Assembly (NCBI GenBank): GCA_905198575.1
Contig: CAJKDC010000062.1
Span: 1-17,494, forward strand
Direction: 5' to 3'
DNA from: an uncultured Bacteroides sp.
GTDB lineage: Bacteria; Bacteroidota; Bacteroidia; Bacteroidales; Bacteroidaceae
DNA: 17,494 bases
Shown: positions 1-6,913 of the stretch, piece by piece
Numbering within the stretch: position 1 is the stretch's first letter
Layout: each line of letters begins with the position of its first letter
Translations under genes and position numbers: made by a program
Notes under the pieces: generated by a model
What the model was told of the DNA's origin: nothing
Database searches by the model: none
The model's input: only the letters and a program-made list of their open reading frames with translations

Positions 1-244
1 GTGTTCCCGGTTCCAACGGGCGAATGGGGACATCCGCCCCTACCATCAGCGGAAGCATTCGCCTCCAGCGAATCGCTCAAATTGTCCGGCTGTGCCGGAC
101 ATGGGGGCGAACAGCAGCTCCATGGCGCTCCTCCTTCCCGGGATGTGTTCCCGGTTTCAACGGGCGGATGAGGACATCCGCCCCTACCATCAGCGGAAGC
201 ATTCGCCTCCAGCGAATCGTTCAAATTGTCCGGCTGTGCCGGAC
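1..244. repeat. Two tandem copies of a hairpin-rich, REP-like intergenic repeat
   Basis: Positions 1-100 and 145-244 are direct copies of one another, differing at four positions by eye (13, 23, 27 and 76 of the unit). A 44-bp non-repeated linker separates them, so the period is 144 bp. Each copy can form three short hairpins: GGGCGGATG/CATCCGCCC (imperfect in copy 1), ATTCGC/GCGAAT around a 5-base loop, and GTCCGGC/GCCGGAC around a 3-base loop. The unit is more GC-rich than the neighbouring intergenic DNA. The structure resembles dispersed REP-like intergenic elements rather than a gene or an insertion sequence; no transposase is present. The first copy touches the window edge, so the array may continue to the left. 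Confidence 0.8.
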
Positions 245-249
245 ACCGC

Positions 250-282
250 AATTCCTAACTCCTAATTCCTCATTCCTAATTC
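250..282. repeat. Low-complexity ATTCCTAA-type direct repeat
   Basis: A run of about 33 bp built from degenerate copies of ATTCCTAA / CTCCTAA / CATTCCTAA lies directly against the stop codon (283-285) of the adaptor pseudogene. It bridges that gene and the hairpin-rich repeat at 1-244, and may be one end of the same intergenic element. It does not form a hairpin with a T-tract and is not a convincing terminator. Confidence 0.6.
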
Positions 283-1389
283 TCAGTAGTCCAGGTTGAC
301 GGCGTACTTGGCGTTCTTTTCAATGAACTCCTTCCGGGGCTCCACCTTCTCGCCCATGAGGATGGTGAAGGTCTCGTCGGCCCGGACGGCGTCGTCCAGC
401 TCGATGCGAACGGGAATGCGTTGCTGCACTTTTACGAAATTTCCGGCAGAGTTGTCGGTGGGTACCAGCGAATACTTGGAGCCTGTAGCCTCGGATATGG
501 CTGTGACATGTCCGTGCAGTATCTTTCCGGGAAGGCCGTCTACTTTGATACGTACCGGCTGACCGATGTAGATATTGGCAATCTGAGTCTCGCGGTAATT
601 GGCCGTAATCCATTTGCCCGACTGACGGACAATGTACGACAAGGTCTGACCGGCACTTACGTACTGTCCCGGTTCGAGTGTCCGTCTGCCCATGTAACCG
701 CTGTAGGGAGCTGTGACAACTGTATATGATAGATTCAGATTGGCCAGGTCGAGTGTAGCTTCTGCCCGTAGGATTCCAGCTTCCACACCGGTCTGTTTTT
801 TATTGGTTTCGTCGTATTGTGAGTGTGCAGCCTCTTTCTGGCGGAGCAGGGCTTCGTATCGTGCTTTTGCAGCATCGAAGTTGGCTTTGGCTACATCGTA
901 TTGCTGCTGCGGAACCGATTCTTCCCGAAGCAGACGTTCGTAACGGTGGAAATCCTGCTCGGCTTGCCAGAGCTTGGCCTTTGCTTCTGCCAGGTTGGCT
1001 TCCTGTTCGGCAATGCGGGTATGCGAGGTCTGAATACCCGAAGACAGAACTTCGCGCGAACCTTACGCATCGAGCAGGGCTGCCTGAGCTTCCTTCTGGC
1101 GAATCAGGTACTCGTGATTGTCGAGTACTACCAACGTATCTCCCTGTTTTACGTACTGGTGCTCCTTAAAGCGTACATCTTGAATATAGCCGGCTACCCG
1201 GATATTTACCGGTGCAATGTACTGGTCGATAAAGGCATCGTTCGTGATTTCGTAGTTGATGTAACGCCAGAAATAGTTTCCTGTCCATATTAGTCCGGAA
1301 GCTGCTATCAGCAGGCAGACACTGTTGAGAATGATGTTGCGGCGTTTTTGTTTTTTCAGCCGCTGATATTTTAGACGAAGTGCGGACAT
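283..1389 (-). pseudogene. EmrA/HlyD-family membrane-fusion adaptor, interrupted by an in-frame stop
   Basis: This is an inner-membrane-anchored periplasmic adaptor of the HlyD/EmrA type, which normally links an inner-membrane drug pump to a TolC channel. Reading the minus strand from the ATG at 1389 gives a basic N-terminus, one membrane segment (about residues 20-40), a barrel/lipoyl half with VNIRVAGYIQDV and VKQGDTLVVLDNHEY, then TAA at 1063-1065 after residue 108. The same frame then stays open through a Glu/Gln/Ala-rich coiled coil (about 786-1062) and a second lipoyl/barrel half with VTAPYSGYMGRRTLEPGQYV to the TGA at 283. Ignoring the one stop, the protein is 368 residues, full length for the family. 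A single substitution explains the damage. The truncated 108-residue product lacks the hairpin and C-terminal half and should be inactive. A sequencing error is the main alternative. The gene lies 52 bp downstream of the equally damaged TolC gene. Confidence 0.85.
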
Positions 1390-1441
1390 GTTGCAATAAA
1401 GTTTAGTTAGAGGATATGTTTATAATGTAATTGTAGTGCAT

Positions 1442-2760
1442 TTACAGTTCACCAATGGCCCGTTGCAACTGATAATATGTATAAACGACACGTGTGCGGG
1501 CCGTAGTGAGTTGCAGCTCGACATTCAGACGAAGGTTATCAGCATCCAGTAAATCGGTAAGTATGGCCAGCTGGTTAAGATAGCGGTTGTTCATGATGCG
1601 GAAGTTCTCTTCTGCCTGACGGACAGAAAGCTGCAAGGCTTCTACCCGGCTTATGGCTTCGTGATGCTTGAGTAGTGCTTCTTGAACGGTAGTCTGGATA
1701 TGCTGCTTTTGCTGTTCCTGAGCATTCTGGCTCAGCAAGATACCCAGACGGGCTTCGTTCATCCGGTGTTTGTTCCGGTAGAGTGAAGACAAGGGATAGC
1801 TCAGTGAGAGCCCGATGTTCCAGTTGTTGTTATACATATCAGCCAGCGTACGCGATACGGGGCGGGCCAGAGTGTTGGATGCTGTAAGCGATACTTGGGT
1901 CGTTGCTCGGCACGGATAAGGCGGACATTGTTTTCGGCCAGTTCGGTCTGCTTCTGGAGCAACAGCATCGAAGGGTCTGCACTGAATGCTTGTTGGAGAT
2001 ACGTATCGTATCCGCTTGTGGTATACACTTGTTCCAGCAATGTGGTATCCGGGAATATTATCAGATTTTCATTCTGTCCCAACAGGATGTCTAGGCGTTG
2101 GGATACCAGGCGAATGTTGTTCTGCGTTTCGGTCAGTGAAAGGCGGTTGTTGGTAAGCTGCATTTCGCTGCGCAACACGTCATTGTTGGTAATCAGGCCT
2201 TCTTCCTTCATTTGCCGGATATCCTTCAATCGGCGTTCCGATTCCTCGATGTTCCGGTTAAGCACCTTGCACTGCTTGTACAGACTGAATAAATTAAGGT
2301 ATTGCTCCAGCAAAACCAGTTTCAGGTCGGCTTTACTGACATGAGTCTGCAGGCTGGCAATTTCTTTTTCCAAATCTGCCTGTCGGATGGCATATTTGAT
2401 ACGTCCTCCCTGATAAAGCGGTTGCGAGAAATCGATGGCATAATTCTGCTGCCAGTCGGGAGTATCCGGGCGTGTAGGATTGCTCAGTCCGTTTTGGAAT
2501 ACTACCGGCTGTCCCAGTACACCTCCTTTCAATCCCACTTCAATATCCGGATACAGTGCCATACGGGCTGTGCTTAAACGCTCGGCAGCCATTTGCTCTT
2601 TCAGACGGGAAGCAGCCAGCTGAAGGTTATTTTCTATCCCCAAATCAAAGAGTGCCTGCACACTGAGGTGCAGCGAGTCGGATTGTGCTTTGCCGCTGCA
2701 GACAGCCAGCAAACTTATGCCGAAACATGCAATGAAGTGATTAATACGATTCGATGGCAT
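1442..2760 (-). pseudogene. TolC-type outer-membrane efflux factor, frameshifted
   Basis: This is an outer-membrane channel of the TolC/OEP family, the exit duct of a tripartite efflux pump. The N-terminal part (from 2760) starts with a signal peptide ending near KAQ (residue 26) and carries OEP-type helical repeats, including a FSQPLYQGGRIKYAI stretch. Near 1893-1895 the frame is lost: the upstream frame runs 30 more nonsense residues and stops at 1801, while the neighbouring frame continues with SLTASNTLARP, GLSLSYPL, a second helical repeat and the family-like end VYTYYQLQRAIGEL at 1442. Restoring one base gives about 439 residues, normal for the family. The likely original text is PKVSLTASN, with one G lost from AAGG, but this is inferred. 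The start overlaps the marR end by 20 bp, implying translational coupling. The alternative is a sequencing error. Confidence 0.85.
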
Positions 2761-3187
2761 CTTGTAATTCTTTTAACAGCTTTTCGGTGAGTTGCAGTTT
2801 TTCCTTTCCCAATTTTTCTTCCAGTCCCTGATAATACTCTTCAAGCATGGGGGCAATCCACTGGTGAAACTTTTCGCCTTCTTCGGTGAGATATACCAGT
2901 TTGTTACGGCGGTCGTTGGGGCATTCCTTGCGGCATACATAGCCTTTGCGTTCCAGATTCAGCATCAGGCTCGTAAGACAAGCTTTGTCTTTGGCTGTAC
3001 GCTCGGCCAGTGTCTGTTGGCTGATTCCCTGCTCAGACCACAAGCAGCTCATTATCTGGAGCATCTCGAAGGTAATGCCGGCATTGTTGTTCTTCAAAAG
3101 CCGTTGCATAGCCTGTCGGGATGCCATACGTGTCCGGATCAGTTGCAGGATACAGCTTCGGGGCGATAGACTCTCGTTTGTATTCAT
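2741..3187 (-). CDS. MarR-family transcriptional regulator
   Basis: This 148-residue cytoplasmic repressor-type protein belongs to the MarR family. MarR proteins bind palindromic operators as dimers and release on binding a ligand or on oxidation. The winged helix-turn-helix is visible from about residue 50: ISQQTLAERTAKDKACLTSLMLNLERKGYV is the helix-turn-helix, and NDRRNKLVYLTEEG is the wing with its conserved D-R-R and L-T-x-x-G. Helical termini (MLEEYYQGLEEKLGKEKLQ) form the likely dimer interface. It is the first gene of the efflux operon, and its 3' end overlaps the TolC pseudogene start by 20 bp. A -7 box lies 31 bp upstream of its ATG, and a 24-bp palindrome lies just beyond it, facing the divergent MATE gene. 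It looks intact while both downstream genes are broken. Autoregulation and control of the MATE gene are inferred from layout. Confidence 0.9.
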   Translation of the reverse strand: MNTNESLSPRSCILQLIRTRMASRQAMQRLLKNNNAGITFEMLQIMSCLWSEQGISQQTLAERTAKDKACLTSLMLNLERKGYVCRKECPNDRRNKLVYLTEEGEKFHQWIAPMLEEYYQGLEEKLGKEKLQLTEKLLKELQDAIESY

Positions 3188-3218
3188 GGGCGTATTTTGT
3201 TTTATATTGTTCCGTTTG

Positions 3219-3226
3219 CAAAGTTA
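3219..3226 (-). promoter_or_regulatory. -7 box of the marR operon promoter
   Basis: On the minus strand the sequence TAACTTTG matches the Bacteroides -7 consensus TAnnTTTG exactly and lies 31 bp before the marR ATG. No strong -33 TTTG is evident; the -33 area falls around 3246-3252, inside the palindrome at 3240-3263. Confidence 0.6.
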
Positions 3227-3239
3227 AGAGGTTTTATTG

Positions 3240-3263
3240 AATTAGTAAAATATTTGACTAATT
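3240..3263. promoter_or_regulatory. 24-bp palindrome, candidate MarR operator
   Basis: Outer arms AATTAGT (3240-3246) and ACTAATT (3257-3263) are perfect inverted repeats, and the centre AAATATTT (3248-3255) is itself a palindrome. Only the base pair 3247/3256 breaks the symmetry, so 22 of 24 positions are symmetric. The site overlaps the -7 box of the MATE promoter and covers the expected -33 zone of the marR promoter. A dimeric regulator bound here could therefore block both. That MarR is the regulator is inferred from its adjacency. Confidence 0.6.
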
Positions 3264-3293
3264 TTGCGTACTGAATTTGTAATGCTAAGTTTG
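3259..3293 (+). promoter_or_regulatory. Promoter region of the MATE exporter (two possible -7 boxes)
   Basis: Two exact TAnnTTTG matches lie on the plus strand: TAATTTTG at 3259-3266 and TAAGTTTG at 3286-3293. The first is overlapped by the palindrome at 3240-3263. Either would give a leader of roughly 80-110 nt before the ATG at 3381. Which one is used cannot be told from sequence. Confidence 0.5.
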
Positions 3294-3380
3294 TCGGATA
3301 GGAAAAAATCTTGTTCAGGCAATGTGGGTACACAGGTTATTTTATTTATTTTGCATCCGGTTTCTGAGGAGGAAAGAGAG

Positions 3381-4730
3381 ATGAAAAATCAGTTGAAAGG
3401 AGATTTGGTGACAGGTAGCATAACGGGAAGCATGTTGCGTTTTGCTTTTCCGCTGATGCTGGGTAATTTGCTTCAGCAGTGTTACAACATAGCAGATACG
3501 CTGATTGTCGGTAGGGTATTGGGGGCCGGTGCATTGGCTGCTGTGGGCTCATCGTATGCGCTTATCGTATTTATAACTTCTATATTTATAGGCTTAAGTA
3601 TGGGTTGCAGCGCGGTTTTTTCCATGCAGTATGGAGCACGCGACTGGAATGGCTTGCGGCGGAGTGTCTTTTCGGCAATGCTGATCGTAGGTGGTGTTAC
3701 GTTACTGTTGAATATGGGTGCAATTCTTTTTCTTTCACCGGTCATCCGACTTTTGCAGACACCTTCTGAAATAGAACAGATGGCATATACGTATTTGTTT
3801 ATTGTTTTTCTAGGAATGATTCCGGTCAGTGTATATAATTTTTATGCCAATTTGCTTCGTTCGATAGGTAATTCAGTGGTACCGTTGGTTTTTCTGGTTG
3901 TTTCGGTTGTACTTAATATTGTATTGGATCTTCTGTTGATGCTGGTATTTCACATGGGGGTGGAAGGTGCTGCTTTGGCAACTGTCATTGCCCAAGTCGT
4001 AGGAGCCGTTGGACTCTATGTTTATACCCGTATCCATTTTCCGGAGCTGAGGCTGAAAGGTGCGGACTGCGTATTTGACAGACGTTCGATGCAGCGGATT
4101 TCCTCTTATTCATTTCTTACCTGCCTGCAGCAGTCGGTCATGAACTTCGGTATTTTGATGGTGCAGGGGCTGGTCAACAGTTTCGGAACAGCTGTGATGG
4201 CAGCTTTTGCAGCGGCTGTGAAAGTTGATTCATTCGCTTATATGCCTGTTCAGGACTTTGGAAATGCATTTTCTACCTTTGTGGCGCAGAATTTTGGTGC
4301 CGGGCGTTACGAACGTATCCGGCGTGGTATCCGAAGTTCCGTATGGCTTACTACCGGCTTTGCTTTGTGTATCTCGATTCTAGTTTATATCTTTTCACCT
4401 CAATTAATGGCTTTGTTTGTTTCGTCCTCCGAAACGGAAATTATCCATATTGGTGTAGCGTATCTTCGTATTGAAGGAAGTTTTTATATCGGAATAGGAT
4501 ACCTTTTTTTGCTTTATGGATTTTATCGTGCTGTAGCATTACCTTCTATGTCGGTTGTACTGACGGTCGTTTCATTGGGTACCCGTGTTGTATTAGCCTA
4601 TGCACTAGCCACTTTGCCGGCAGTCGGCTATACCGGCATTTGGTGGTCTGTACCCATCGGATGGGCATTGGCCGATGGAATAGGTGTTTGGTATTACCGG
4701 AAGATACGTAAACAGTTATTACCAATTTAA
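3381..4730 (+). CDS. MATE-family multidrug efflux transporter
   Basis: This 449-residue inner-membrane protein belongs to the MATE family, which exports drugs and other cationic compounds in exchange for Na+ or H+. The sequence shows about 12 hydrophobic segments in two related halves. The N-terminal half carries the family pattern FAFPLMLGNLLQQCYNIADT (about residues 21-40) and VGRVLGAGALAAVGSS. The second half includes QQSVMNFGILMVQGLVNSFG and the A-x-Q-N-x-G-A-G-R-Y-E-R loop (FVAQNFGAGRYERIRRG). The start is placed at MKNQLKGDLVTG because GAGGAGGAAAG, a strong ribosome-binding site, lies just upstream; upstream codons in frame include part of the promoter. Length is normal for the family. 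It diverges from marR across a candidate operator, so MarR control is likely but unproven. Substrates cannot be read from the sequence. Confidence 0.92.
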   Translation: MKNQLKGDLVTGSITGSMLRFAFPLMLGNLLQQCYNIADTLIVGRVLGAGALAAVGSSYALIVFITSIFIGLSMGCSAVFSMQYGARDWNGLRRSVFSAMLIVGGVTLLLNMGAILFLSPVIRLLQTPSEIEQMAYTYLFIVFLGMIPVSVYNFYANLLRSIGNSVVPLVFLVVSVVLNIVLDLLLMLVFHMGVEGAALATVIAQVVGAVGLYVYTRIHFPELRLKGADCVFDRRSMQRISSYSFLTCLQQSVMNFGILMVQGLVNSFGTAVMAAFAAAVKVDSFAYMPVQDFGNAFSTFVAQNFGAGRYERIRRGIRSSVWLTTGFALCISILVYIFSPQLMALFVSSSETEIIHIGVAYLRIEGSFYIGIGYLFLLYGFYRAVALPSMSVVLTVVSLGTRVVLAYALATLPAVGYTGIWWSVPIGWALADGIGVWYYRKIRKQLLPI

Positions 4731-4775
4731 ATTTAAGAAAAGGAACGTTTTTTTTAAGATTCAAAAGATTATCCT

Positions 4776-4783
4776 TAACTTTG
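4776..4783 (+). promoter_or_regulatory. -7 box upstream of the TIGR04076/dehydrogenase operon
   Basis: TAACTTTG matches the Bacteroides -7 consensus exactly and lies 62 bp before the ATG at 4846. A T-rich tract at 4748-4755 sits about where the -33 element belongs. An 8-bp motif, CCTTAACT (4773-4780), that includes part of this box is repeated in inverted form as AGTTAAGG at 4834-4841, just before the start codon. Confidence 0.55.
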
Positions 4784-4845
4784 AGCACGCAATGTGTGTT
4801 TGATAAATATGCATTGAAAAGAAGATTGATTATAGTTAAGGTGAA

Positions 4846-5148
4846 ATGAAAAAAATCAGAATTACTGTAATGCGAAAGGCATGTTACAGAGATTTAATGG
4901 AGAAGTATGAGAATCCGATGGAACATGTTTGTTGCATGGAAGAAGGACAGGTCTTTATAGCCAATGGCTGGGAAAAGCCGGACGGATTGTGCGAAAGTGC
5001 ATGGCAGAGTATGTCACCTTTTGTGATGGCATTGGCTCATGGTGCAAGTGATTTTTATGACGGCTGGATGAAGGATAAACATTCGGCCATGATTTCGTGT
5101 AATGACGGTTTTCGTCCTGTAAGTTTTCTGATAGAAGTGATTGAATAA
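4846..5148 (+). CDS. TIGR04076-family small protein
   Basis: This 100-residue soluble protein has no signal peptide or membrane segment. It resembles the TIGR04076 family of short, Cys-containing proteins whose role is not established. Visible family-like features are the start KKIRITVMRKACYRD, a Cys pair (C29-C30), the stretch NGWEKPDGLCESAW with C49, MSPFVMALAHGASDFYDGW, and the C-terminal SCNDGFRPVSFLI. The cysteines and the W/D/H pattern could bind a metal or act in redox, but that is inference. It is the first gene of a three-gene unit: its TAA shares a base with the next start (TAATG), which indicates translational coupling with the zinc dehydrogenase. Family assignment is by pattern recall and is moderately sure; function is unknown. 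Confidence 0.8.
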   Translation: MKKIRITVMRKACYRDLMEKYENPMEHVCCMEEGQVFIANGWEKPDGLCESAWQSMSPFVMALAHGASDFYDGWMKDKHSAMISCNDGFRPVSFLIEVIE

Positions 5149-6245
5149 TGATGAAAGAGAATATGTTAGCATATACATATATGAAACCTGGGGTTTTCTC
5201 ACTGATTGAGAAACCGTTTCCTCAATTGAAAGATCCACGTTCGGCTTTAATACGTGTCACCTTGGGAAGTATTTGTACCAGTGACTTGCATATAAAGAAT
5301 GGCAGTATACCGCGAGCTGTACCGGGGGTAACTGTGGGTCATGAGATGGTGGGAGTAGTAGAAGAAGTAGGTGCTGTAGTAACTTCCGTCAAACCGGGAG
5401 ACCGTGTTACCGTAAATGTAGAAACTTTTTGTGGAGAATGCTTTTACTGTCGCCATGGCTATGTAAATAACTGTGAACTGCCGATTGGAGGATGGTCGCT
5501 GGGATGTACTATGGATGGAGGTCAGGCCGAGTATGTGCTGGTCCCGTTTGCAGAGCATGGATTAAATCGCATTCCCGATAATGTAACCGATGAGCAGGCT
5601 CTTTTTGTAGGCGATGTGCTCTCTACAGGTTTTTGGACCGCCCGTATTTCTGAAATTACGCCTGATGATACTGTGCTGATCATTGGTGCGGGTCCTACGG
5701 GAATCTGTACGATGCTTTGTGCAAAGTTGAAAAATCCGCGGAACATTATCATGTGCGAGAAGTCGGAAGACAGAATACGCTTTATTGAGAAGCACTATCC
5801 GGATGTTTTGGTCGTGAGTCCGGAGTATCTGAAAGATTTTTTATTGGAACATACAGCTCATGGTGGTGCGGATGTGGTAATTGAAGCGGCTGGCTCGGAA
5901 GACAGTTTCCGCATGGCATGGGAATCGGCACGTCCCAATGCCATTGTTACCCTGGTAGCTCTTTACGAGCAGCCACAGATACTTCCATTGCCTGACATGT
6001 ATGGCAAGAATCTGACTTTCAAGACCGGAGGAGTAGACGGATGCGATTGTGACAAAATTCTCAGTCTGATTTCCGAAGGTAAAATAGATACAACTCCGCT
6101 CATCACTCATCGTTTCACGCTAGAGCAAATAGAAGAAGCCTATCGGATCTTTGAGAATCACGAGGATGGGGTTATCAAAGTGTCGATTACGACTGATAAG
6201 AAAGTGACAAAGCCCAGAAAAACAAGAAAAAAGGTGAACCATTAA
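5148..6245 (+). CDS. Zinc-dependent medium-chain alcohol dehydrogenase
   Basis: This 365-residue cytoplasmic NAD(P)-dependent oxidoreductase belongs to the zinc-containing alcohol dehydrogenase/MDR superfamily and interconverts an alcohol and a carbonyl. The catalytic zinc site is visible as C43 (ICTSD) with GHE at residues 64-66. The structural zinc site is the four-Cys set C95, C98, C101 and C109 with spacing 2-2-7. The dinucleotide-binding loop is GAGPTG at 180-185, and the first acidic residue after the second strand (MCEKSEDR) suggests NAD rather than NADP. The C-terminus ends in a Lys/Arg-rich tail (about residues 350-364), slightly longer than usual. Start at the ATG overlapping the previous stop; a second ATG follows at once (5151). 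It lies 12 bp before the flavin-reductase-type gene. The substrate cannot be inferred. Confidence 0.92.
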   Translation: MMKENMLAYTYMKPGVFSLIEKPFPQLKDPRSALIRVTLGSICTSDLHIKNGSIPRAVPGVTVGHEMVGVVEEVGAVVTSVKPGDRVTVNVETFCGECFYCRHGYVNNCELPIGGWSLGCTMDGGQAEYVLVPFAEHGLNRIPDNVTDEQALFVGDVLSTGFWTARISEITPDDTVLIIGAGPTGICTMLCAKLKNPRNIIMCEKSEDRIRFIEKHYPDVLVVSPEYLKDFLLEHTAHGGADVVIEAAGSEDSFRMAWESARPNAIVTLVALYEQPQILPLPDMYGKNLTFKTGGVDGCDCDKILSLISEGKIDTTPLITHRFTLEQIEEAYRIFENHEDGVIKVSITTDKKVTKPRKTRKKVNH

Positions 6246-6257
6246 AATAATAATACT

Positions 6258-6824
6258 ATGCGAAAGAATTTTGGAGTAAAGACTTGGTTGTATCCGATGC
6301 CAGTTTTTATTGTAGCTGCTTATGATGAAGCAGGCAAACCCAATGTCATGAATGCGGCATGGGGTGGTATTCACACCGATAATATGGTAGGTATCTGTCT
6401 GGCGGAAGGACATAAAACGACGCAAAACATTCTGGCTACAAAGGCTTTTACGGTAAGTATAGCTACTGCTAATATGGTGGAAGCATGTGATTACGTAGGA
6501 ATCGTCTCGGGTAATAACGAACCCGACAAATTTGCCAAGGCTGGCTTCCAAGCTGTGAAGTCGGAGTTTGTCAATGCGCCGCTTATCGAAGAACTACCTA
6601 TGACGCTGGAGTGTGAACTGGTTTCATATGATATGGAAAGCAATTATATGGTAGGCCGTATCGTAAATGCGTCCGCAGCAGAAGAAGTTTTGGATGTTGA
6701 TGGAAAGATTGATCCTTCACGTCTGAGTCCGATTACGTATGACCCGATTCATCACAATTATCTTGTGTTAGGCGAGAAGGTTGGTAATGCGTTTGCAGAT
6801 GGAAAAAAACTGAAAGAAGCATAG
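6258..6824 (+). CDS. Flavin-reductase-like FMN-binding protein
   Basis: This 188-residue cytoplasmic protein has the flavin reductase-like split-barrel fold seen in flavoredoxin-type proteins. It probably binds FMN and moves electrons from a reduced nucleotide or another carrier. Supporting features are the N-terminal LYPMPVFIVAAYDEAGKPNVMNAAWGG, where the protein-wide 'P-V-x-x-V...G-x-x-N-x-M' pattern places the flavin phosphate, then TQNILATKAFTVSIAT, a NNEPDKFAKAGF helix and the late Y-D-P-x-H-H-N-Y-L-V-L-G-E motif. Length is normal for the group. It is the last gene of the three-gene unit, 12 bp after the dehydrogenase and followed by a strong terminator. A shared redox task with the dehydrogenase is plausible but inferred. 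Confidence 0.9.
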   Translation: MRKNFGVKTWLYPMPVFIVAAYDEAGKPNVMNAAWGGIHTDNMVGICLAEGHKTTQNILATKAFTVSIATANMVEACDYVGIVSGNNEPDKFAKAGFQAVKSEFVNAPLIEELPMTLECELVSYDMESNYMVGRIVNASAAEEVLDVDGKIDPSRLSPITYDPIHHNYLVLGEKVGNAFADGKKLKEA

Positions 6825-6850
6825 TGCTTGATGACTATATATAATATAGT

Positions 6851-6881
6851 ATGGGTGCAAAGAGTTGCACCCATTATTTTT
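6851..6881 (+). terminator. Rho-independent terminator of the TIGR04076/dehydrogenase/flavoprotein operon
   Basis: A perfect 10-bp stem (ATGGGTGCAA at 6851-6860 paired with TTGCACCCAT at 6865-6874) with a 4-base AGAG loop is followed by TATTTTT. It lies 27 bp after the flavoprotein stop. In the other direction the downstream tract is not T-rich, so it probably serves the plus strand mainly. Confidence 0.9.
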
Positions 6882-6913
6882 GCCTGTAAGATTAGAATAG
6901 TTTTCGTTTGCTT

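Noticed and set aside
1..244. CRISPR array
   Set aside because: Only two copies of a unit of about 100 bp are present, which is too long and too few for a CRISPR repeat, and there are no cas genes.
24..299. Open reading frame of 91 codons across the left-hand repeats
   Set aside because: It merely translates the two DNA repeat copies (the same peptide appears twice) and runs into the adaptor gene on the other strand; there is no promoter or family resemblance.
283..786. Separate 167-residue adaptor gene starting at the GTG at 784-786
   Set aside because: The frame is open upstream to 1062 with coiled-coil sequence, and no promoter or ribosome-binding site precedes the GTG; it is the distal part of the interrupted gene.
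823..1293. 156-codon plus-strand ORF opposite the adaptor pseudogene
   Set aside because: It is antisense to a frame with clear HlyD-family sequence and has no recognisable domain; it is a shadow ORF.
3264..3380. N-terminal extension of the MATE gene from a TTG at 3264
   Set aside because: The extension would begin inside the promoter -7 box and has no family resemblance; the ATG at 3381 has a strong ribosome-binding site and a typical MATE N-terminus.
4773..4841. 8-bp inverted repeat CCTTAACT/AGTTAAGG as an mRNA hairpin controlling the TIGR04076 gene
   Set aside because: The first arm overlaps the -7 box and would not be transcribed from that promoter, so no RNA hairpin could form; it is kept only as a weak note in the promoter entry.
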